Source: Chloroflexota bacterium
Lineage (GTDB): Bacteria; Chloroflexota; Anaerolineae; UBA4142
DNA: 64,000 nt
NCBI GenBank assembly: GCA_016208315.1
Contig: JACQYF010000056.1
Span: forward strand, 23,090 to 87,089
Direction of reading: 5' to 3'
This document shows, piece after piece, positions 59,234 to 64,000 of the stretch. How positions within the stretch are numbered: the stretch's first letter is position 1; each line of letters opens with the position of its first letter. A program made the translations under genes and the position numbers. Under the pieces are notes generated by a model. It was not told where the DNA came from. It worked only from the letters and a program-made list of their open reading frames with translations, and ran no database searches.

Positions 59234-59575
59234 ATGTCAAAGCCAGTCTCGGCATCGCGCGAGGTGGGCCGCGCGGTGGGTTACAAGGTTGACGTTGACT
59301 TGCTGCTGGAAAAGCTGAAAGACGCGCCGCTGGGCGATTGGGATGCTCTCAAAACGAACCGCGCGTTTCTCGCGCAAATCGAGCGCGCGGCTCAGGGCGA
59401 GGCGGCGGAGAGCAAACCCAAACGACTGTGGGTTGTCGTGAAGGCGGAACACGGCGTGCCCGTGATGCTCGATGCCTACCGCGACAAGCACTCCGCCAAC
59501 CGGCGCGAAAAATTCCTGCGCCAGCACATGCGTCCCGAAATAGACGAGGTTGCCAAGTTCGACATCAAACTCTGA
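59234..59575 (+). CDS. Hypothetical protein sharing an N-terminal motif with its neighbour
   Basis: 113 residues. VDVDLLLEKLKDAPLGDWD and the following 15 residues parallel the N-terminus of the preceding protein, suggesting a shared docking helix pair. The C-terminus is basic (RREKFLRQHMRPEIDEVAKF). It starts 3 nt after the preceding stop, so the two form a pair that could be a regulatory or toxin-antitoxin-like unit. No known family recognised. Confidence 0.5.
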   Translation: MSKPVSASREVGRAVGYKVDVDLLLEKLKDAPLGDWDALKTNRAFLAQIERAAQGEAAESKPKRLWVVVKAEHGVPVMLDAYRDKHSANRREKFLRQHMRPEIDEVAKFDIKL

Positions 59576-59613
59576 ATCTCAAATCTAATCTCCAATCTCT
59601 AATCTCTAATCCC
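59576..59613. repeat. AATCTC/TCTAATC word repeat before the fusion gene
   Basis: Five or more near copies of AATCTCAAATCT/CCAATCTCTAATC fill the whole junction. The same word type appears at the purN start and after ybaK. Confidence 0.6.
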
Positions 59614-62082
59614 ATGCCTCTCCTCGACCTTGATCTCTATCGCAAAGAAGTCGCGGTATCGCATTCGCCGCTCGTCCGCCTCAACGTGTTTGATGCGGGC
59701 CGCTCGCCCGCGGAGCGCACGCTGCTTTTCATTCACGGGTTTGGCGGTTACGCTCTGCAATGGGAGCATCAACTCGTCGCCTTTGCCGACAAGAACCGCG
59801 TGATCGCGGTTGACCTGCGCGGGCACGGCTTGTCGGACCGGCCAAGCAGTGGGTACGCGACGCATGAGCTGGTTGGCGATATTGAATGTCTAGTAAAAGC
59901 CCTCCACCTGCCCGCGAAATTCGTGCTCCTCGGCCACTCGTTTGGCGGCGCGCTCGCCGCGACCTACGCGGTCAAACACCCTGACCGCGTCGAACGCTTG
60001 ATCCTCGCCAGCACCTCGGTTGATTTCTCGCTTAACCCACTGCTCAAACTGGCTTTTCGCTTGCCCGCGACCTTGGCCGAGCCGATTCGTGCCATGTTCC
60101 CCAAGGCGCTCGCCGCGCCCGCCTACGTGCTCAAGCAAATGTATCACAATGCCTTGTCGAAATGGGACGGCAACGATCTGCTGACGCGGGTGCGCGTGCC
60201 CACGCTCGTCATCGTCGGCCAGCGCGACCTCGTCTTCAAGCAGTCCGCTTACGAGGCGGTACCCGATCGAATTCCTGCGGCGCAGGTTGCCAAAATTCCC
60301 GTATCGGCCCACCTGGTCATGCTCGAGCGACCCGACGCGGTCAATCGCGCGATTGGGCGATTCCTCGGCGGCAGCGTGGTTTCCTGGCGCGAAGGACGCG
60401 GGCGCGAGACGCTCGATCTGGTCAACCGGCGGCCCTGGCTCCGGCATTACGAGCCGGAAGTACCATACACGGTGGCATACCCATCGCAACCCCTCGTTCG
60501 GTTCCTCGAAGCCGCGGCCCGGCGCCATCCGCGCCATCGCGCGATCGTCTTTTACGACCAACCGATCAACTATCGCGAACTGAACGACGGGGTCAATCGC
60601 TTGGCAAACGCGTTGATCGCGCTTGGCGTGAACAAGGGCGACCGCGTCGCGCTGCTGCTGCCGAACTCGCCGCAGATGGTGATGGCGTATTATGGCGCGC
60701 TCAAAGCGGGCGCGGTCGTCGTCAGCATGAATCCGCTATTCACCGCGGACGAACTCGCCCAGCAAATCGTGGACTCGGGGGCCGAGACCCTGGTCGCCCT
60801 GAGCGTTTTCTACGACACGATCAAAAGCATCAAAGCGCAAACGCCACTCAAGCGCATCATCGTTACCAACATCAAGGAATATTTTTCGCCCCTGCGGCGT
60901 ACGCTGTTTTCGATTGTGCGCGAAGCGCGTGAGGGACATCGCGTGGATGTTCGCGGCGATCCGGACGCGCACGCGTTCCAGGAACTGCTCGCCAAATCCA
61001 GCCATCTGCCGCCCACGGTCGAAAGTGCGCCCGACGACCTCGCGCTCATCCAGTATTCGAGCGGCACGACCGATTTGCCAAAAGGCGTAATGCTCACCCA
61101 TGCGAATATCGTCGCGAATACCACGCAGATTCGCCATTGGCTCACCGACATTGACGAAGGGGCCGAGCGGGTACTCGGCGTGCTGCCGTTTTCGCACTCG
61201 TATGGCATGACCACCGCGATGAATGTCGGCATTTCGGTCGCCGCGACTTTGATTCTGCTGCCCACCTTTTCGACGCGCGAAGTGCTCGACGTGATCGCGC
61301 GTTATCGCCCGACGATTTTCCCAGGCGTGCCGACAATGTACGTCGCGATCAACAATTATCCGAACGTAAGGCGCTTTGGGCTAAAATCCATTCGAGCGTG
61401 CGTGAGCGGCGCGGCCCCGCTGCCGCTCGAAGTACAAGAGGCGTTCGAAAAACTGACGCGCGGCAAGCTGGTCGAAGGTTACGGCTTGACCGAGGCCGGG
61501 CCGGTCACGCACGCCAATCCGATTTATGGACAAAGGCGAACCGGGACGATCGGCGTGCCGCTGCCCGATACGGACGCCAAGATCGTTGATTTGCAGACCG
61601 GCCAGGACGCGCCGGTGGGGACTATCGGCGAGCTGGTCGTGCGCGGCCCGCAAGTGATGCGCGGGTACTGGAATCAGGCCGAAGCGACCGCGCAAGTGCT
61701 GCGCGACGGTTGGCTCTTTACAGGCGACTTGGCGCGGATGGATAGCGACGGCTATTTCCAGATCATTGACCGCAAGAAGGATATGATTCTCGCGGGCGCG
61801 TACAATGTCTACCCGCGCGATGTGGAAGAAGTCCTCTACGAGAACCCAAAAGTGTTAGAAGTCGCCGTGACCGGCATTCCGCCCGAAGGCGAGGAGCAAA
61901 ACGTCAAGGCCTACGTGGTGCTCAAGAAGGGCGAGATGGCGACGCCGGAAGAGTTTATGGAGTTTTGCCGCGTTCGTCTCGCGGATTATGCCGTCCCGCG
62001 CCTCATCGAATTTCGCCAACAACTGCCCAAGACGTTTGTGGGCAAGGTGTTTAAGAGAAAATTGGAGGAAAAGAGCCAGTGA
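59614..62082 (+). CDS. Alpha/beta hydrolase fused to a long-chain acyl-CoA ligase-like (ANL) enzyme
   Basis: 822 residues. About 1-285: alpha/beta hydrolase (LLFIHGFGGYALQWEH, nucleophile in LLGHSFGGALA, late His in VSAHLVML). About 310-822: AMP-forming ligase (IQYSSGTTDLPKGVMLTH, YGLTEAGPVTH, WLFTGDLARMD, final catalytic Lys in FVGKVFKRKL). In the P-loop the usual Gly after TT is Asp. One protein could release an acid from an ester and activate it to acyl-CoA. ATG 59614 follows a repeat, with no clear Shine-Dalgarno site. The stop falls at the beginning of an ACAGT word repeat. Confidence 0.88.
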   Translation: MPLLDLDLYRKEVAVSHSPLVRLNVFDAGRSPAERTLLFIHGFGGYALQWEHQLVAFADKNRVIAVDLRGHGLSDRPSSGYATHELVGDIECLVKALHLPAKFVLLGHSFGGALAATYAVKHPDRVERLILASTSVDFSLNPLLKLAFRLPATLAEPIRAMFPKALAAPAYVLKQMYHNALSKWDGNDLLTRVRVPTLVIVGQRDLVFKQSAYEAVPDRIPAAQVAKIPVSAHLVMLERPDAVNRAIGRFLGGSVVSWREGRGRETLDLVNRRPWLRHYEPEVPYTVAYPSQPLVRFLEAAARRHPRHRAIVFYDQPINYRELNDGVNRLANALIALGVNKGDRVALLLPNSPQMVMAYYGALKAGAVVVSMNPLFTADELAQQIVDSGAETLVALSVFYDTIKSIKAQTPLKRIIVTNIKEYFSPLRRTLFSIVREAREGHRVDVRGDPDAHAFQELLAKSSHLPPTVESAPDDLALIQYSSGTTDLPKGVMLTHANIVANTTQIRHWLTDIDEGAERVLGVLPFSHSYGMTTAMNVGISVAATLILLPTFSTREVLDVIARYRPTIFPGVPTMYVAINNYPNVRRFGLKSIRACVSGAAPLPLEVQEAFEKLTRGKLVEGYGLTEAGPVTHANPIYGQRRTGTIGVPLPDTDAKIVDLQTGQDAPVGTIGELVVRGPQVMRGYWNQAEATAQVLRDGWLFTGDLARMDSDGYFQIIDRKKDMILAGAYNVYPRDVEEVLYENPKVLEVAVTGIPPEGEEQNVKAYVVLKKGEMATPEEFMEFCRVRLADYAVPRLIEFRQQLPKTFVGKVFKRKLEEKSQ

Positions 62083-62156
62083 ACAGTTAACAGTAAACAG
62101 TGAGTTGTTGACTGAATACTGAATACTGTTCGCTGTTCACTGTTTACTGTTTACTG
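62081..62156. repeat. ACAGT/ACTGT word repeat with 14-bp perfect inverted arms
   Basis: ACAGTAAACAGTGA (62090-62103) and its complement (62137-62150), within a stretch made wholly of GAACAGT, GAATACT and TTTACTG words. It fills the gap between the fusion gene and the transporter. Confidence 0.8.
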
Positions 62157-62162
62157 AACCAC

Positions 62163-63029
62163 ATGCCTCTTCTCGCTCTCATCCTCGTGCTCGTCGCCGC
62201 GGTGCTGCACGCGCTGTGGAATTTGCTTGCCAAGCACGCGCGCGATTCTTCCGCTTTCATGTGGTGGGGTGTCACAGTCGGCGCGGTTTGGTATGGCGCG
62301 TGGGTGCTGACGCAAGCATGGCTTGGACTGCCGCAGGAAATCTGGCTGCTGTTCGCCGTGAGCTTGGCAATGGAAATCGCGTACGTCTGGCTAATCACGC
62401 GCGGCTATGCCAGCGGCGACCTCTCGCAAGTGTACCCCATCGCGCGCGGTTCGCCCCCGCTCTTGATCGCTTTGTGGAGCGCGATTTTTATCTCCGAACG
62501 CTTACCGCTTCTGGGCTATCTCGGCATTGCATTATTGATCGCCGGCGTCTATTTGGCGAGCTTACCCACTGTCGCCGATTTGCTCAAACCGCTGCGCGCC
62601 CTGTCTCATCGCCCGGCGCAGTGGGCGCTTCTGGCCGCGGTTTGTGTTTCGACCTACACGGTACTCGACAAGATCAATATCGCGTACACGACGCCGTTGG
62701 TGTACAACGTCTGGATTTACGCGGGCATTTCGATTGGCTACGCGCCCGTGGTCCTTTCAACCGGCAATCGGGCGAGCACGCTGAGCGAATGGCAGCGAAA
62801 TTGGCGCTGGATCGTGGTCGGCAGCGTCGCGACGATTGGCAGTTACGTCCTCGCGTTGACCGGCATGTCCATGACCGCGGCGAGTTACGTCGGCGCGGTG
62901 CGGGCGACGAGTGTGGTCATTGGCGCATTGTTCGGCTGGCTCTTGCTCAAAGAAAGTTTCGGTCCCGTGCGCGTCTTTGCCGCGGCGACGATGGTCGCAG
63001 GTTTGCTGCTGGTGGCGGTGGCGCGGTGA
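62163..63029 (+). CDS. EamA/DMT-superfamily transporter
   Basis: 288 residues with about ten membrane helices and two EamA repeats. It opens with LALILVLVAAVLHALWNLLAKHA, and the second repeat contains GAVRATSVVIGALFGWLLLKE, a common DMT ending. No good Shine-Dalgarno site is visible in the repeat-derived leader. Substrate unknown. Confidence 0.85.
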   Translation: MPLLALILVLVAAVLHALWNLLAKHARDSSAFMWWGVTVGAVWYGAWVLTQAWLGLPQEIWLLFAVSLAMEIAYVWLITRGYASGDLSQVYPIARGSPPLLIALWSAIFISERLPLLGYLGIALLIAGVYLASLPTVADLLKPLRALSHRPAQWALLAAVCVSTYTVLDKINIAYTTPLVYNVWIYAGISIGYAPVVLSTGNRASTLSEWQRNWRWIVVGSVATIGSYVLALTGMSMTAASYVGAVRATSVVIGALFGWLLLKESFGPVRVFAAATMVAGLLLVAVAR

Positions 63030-63048
63030 ATCTTTTGCGCACATCCGT

Positions 63049-63077
63049 TTGCCTGACCCCGCGTATTGCCGTATAAT
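63049..63077 (+). promoter_or_regulatory. Promoter before the 63.1-kb hypothetical gene
   Basis: TTGCCT (63049-63054), 17-nt spacer, TATAAT (63072-63077), 44 nt before the ATG at 63122. Confidence 0.55.
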
Positions 63078-63121
63078 TGATGTACTTCATCTTGACAAAT
63101 AATCCAGTCGAGAGGTTGCCA

Positions 63122-63448
63122 ATGCCACAAATCACCGTTTCGGATGAAATCTACGAGCGTGTGGTCGCATTCAAACCGCTGGTGGAATCAGTCCTGGAAG
63201 TTTCGCTCGAGAACGACGCGTATTTCGAATTGCTCTTGCGCCTCGCGCCGGATTATCTGATGACCGAATTCTTCGGCGGGGCGGACGCAAGGGCATTGCT
63301 GGGATTGCTGCAACACGTGGGCCAGGCGCATCCGCAACTCTACAGCATGATCGCCCAGGTCTTGGAGGAAGATGAGGACCGGGCGATGGAGGCGCAGAAA
63401 AGGGTCCAAGTAAGACAGCGGCTCGGGTTTCACGCGCCGGACAGCTGA
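63122..63448 (+). CDS. Hypothetical protein
   Basis: 108 residues, acidic and helical. ITVSDEIYERVVAFKPLVESV near the start looks like the beginning of a small ribbon-helix-helix or antitoxin-like protein, but no DNA-binding motif is convincing. The ATG at 63122 is preferred since it follows GAGAGGTTGCCA. It lies before a HEPN gene. Confidence 0.5.
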   Translation: MPQITVSDEIYERVVAFKPLVESVLEVSLENDAYFELLLRLAPDYLMTEFFGGADARALLGLLQHVGQAHPQLYSMIAQVLEEDEDRAMEAQKRVQVRQRLGFHAPDS

Positions 63449-63488
63449 AAGGAGCGATACAAACATCATTGCTGACAAGGACGAGGGC

Positions 63489-63884
63489 ATGGCAGAACAA
63501 CACGAGTGGCTGAGCAAGGCCTTGCAATGCTTGCGCGGCGCAGAAAGCGAATTCGCGAATCGGCGTTACGACAACGCTGTCAACCGCGCCTATTACGGAT
63601 GTTTTCAGGCGGCAGTTGCGGCGTTGATGGATGCGGGAAAACAACCAATCACTGAAAAGGGCACACGAAGCCATGCTGTGGTCCAGTCTGTGTTTGCCCA
63701 TGATCTGATTCGTCGGCGGAAGATCTATCCGGCAGAGCTGGCTTCAGTTCTGCCAGAAGTGTTGCTAGCGCGTCAGCAAGCAGATTACACCACGACTTTG
63801 ACAAGCGAAATTCGAGCTAAACGGATGCTGGAAAAGGCGCGCTCATTTATCGCTACGGTGCGCCGTAATGTGGGGGATAACTAA
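63489..63884 (+). CDS. HEPN-domain protein
   Basis: 131 residues. FANRRYDNAVNRAYYGCFQAAVAAL is the characteristic second-helix region of HEPN domains, which often act as RNases or toxins or as partners of nucleotidyltransferases. The canonical R-x4-6-H is not clear (the nearest is R-S-H in GTRSHAVV), so nuclease activity is uncertain. The next gene overlaps its stop by one base. Confidence 0.78.
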   Translation: MAEQHEWLSKALQCLRGAESEFANRRYDNAVNRAYYGCFQAAVAALMDAGKQPITEKGTRSHAVVQSVFAHDLIRRRKIYPAELASVLPEVLLARQQADYTTTLTSEIRAKRMLEKARSFIATVRRNVGDN

Positions 63885-64000
63885 TGGGACTGAGAGCATC
63901 GCGAGGGGCAATTGCTGAACTCAAGAAGAGAATTCAGACACGGTACCCCGACACAGAGATTAAAGAGGGACTTGGCTTTGAGGGCGGTCCCAAGGACGCA
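63884..64000 (+). CDS. Partial protein paired with the HEPN gene (3' end outside window)
   Basis: ATG at 63884 overlaps the HEPN stop codon; 39 codons are visible, with a basic helix (GAIAELKKRIQTRYPDTEIK). The 1-nt overlap suggests a coexpressed partner, for example an antitoxin-like or nucleotidyltransferase-type protein. Identity cannot be told from this fragment. Confidence 0.55.
   Translation, partial: MGLRASRGAIAELKKRIQTRYPDTEIKEGLGFEGGPKDA

Overview
The window looks like a chromosomal segment of a Chloroflexota (Anaerolineae-like) bacterium. This is inferred from many lipoproteins with long Pro/Thr/Ala linkers behind the lipobox, GC-rich coding sequence with frequent GTG/TTG starts, and the gene content; there is no rRNA marker to prove it. 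I see no rRNA, tRNA, CRISPR array, phage or IS transposase.

Layout. 0-16 kb (mostly + strand): the end of a GAF-GGDEF diguanylate cyclase, a PIG-L deacetylase, AzlC/AzlD, an intradiol and an extradiol dioxygenase, a minus-strand arsenic-type operon (ArsR, two methyltransferases) with repeated operators, then transporters, YbaK, a quinone-reductase-like MDR enzyme, DapB, a carotenoid-type membrane protein, EthD and bacterioferritin. 16.5-29 kb: a compact purine operon purL-purQ-(thioesterase)-purC-purE-purF-purD-[GxxExxY nuclease::purM]-purN-guaB. 29-31.5 kb: a PatB/MalY-type aminotransferase and a radical-SAM DNA-repair-like protein.

31.5-49.7 kb (all minus strand) is the most novel region. 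Two paralogous operons each carry a Tat-signal-bearing E1-alpha subunit of a thiamine-diphosphate 2-oxoacid dehydrogenase, its E1-beta, a small YgiT-type zinc protein and a monohaem CxxCH lipoprotein. Operon A (40922 to 31572) continues with a second haem lipoprotein, a metallo-beta-lactamase-fold lipoprotein, an MBOAT acyltransferase with an SGNH partner, and a NapH-like Fe-S membrane protein that ends in the same haem domain. Operon B (46279 to 41379) continues with two tandem HtrA-like proteases and ends in a strong terminator. Both operons start from promoters with the same 38-nt upstream element at the same distance from an extended -10. A GAF histidine kinase and NarL-type regulator lie just upstream. 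No E2 or E3 gene is present. The inference is an extracytoplasmic 2-oxoacid oxidase passing electrons to haem lipoproteins and a membrane Fe-S protein instead of to lipoyl-E2/NAD.

49.8-64 kb (+ strand): three crotonases (one fused to a zinc ribbon and a DUF1858 domain), a PaaA-like di-iron oxygenase, a Gfo/Idh/MocA dehydrogenase, methyltransferase and HAD proteins, an alpha/beta-hydrolase::acyl-CoA-ligase fusion, a nucleotidyltransferase-like pair, an EamA transporter and a HEPN protein with a partner cut by the window end.

A second theme is a dense population of short palindromic or wordy repeats. They sit in gene junctions, where they supply the stop codons of several genes (two unrelated proteins end in QT-x-EIC because of one palindrome family), and they also lie in frame inside purL, purQ, purF, purN and purM.
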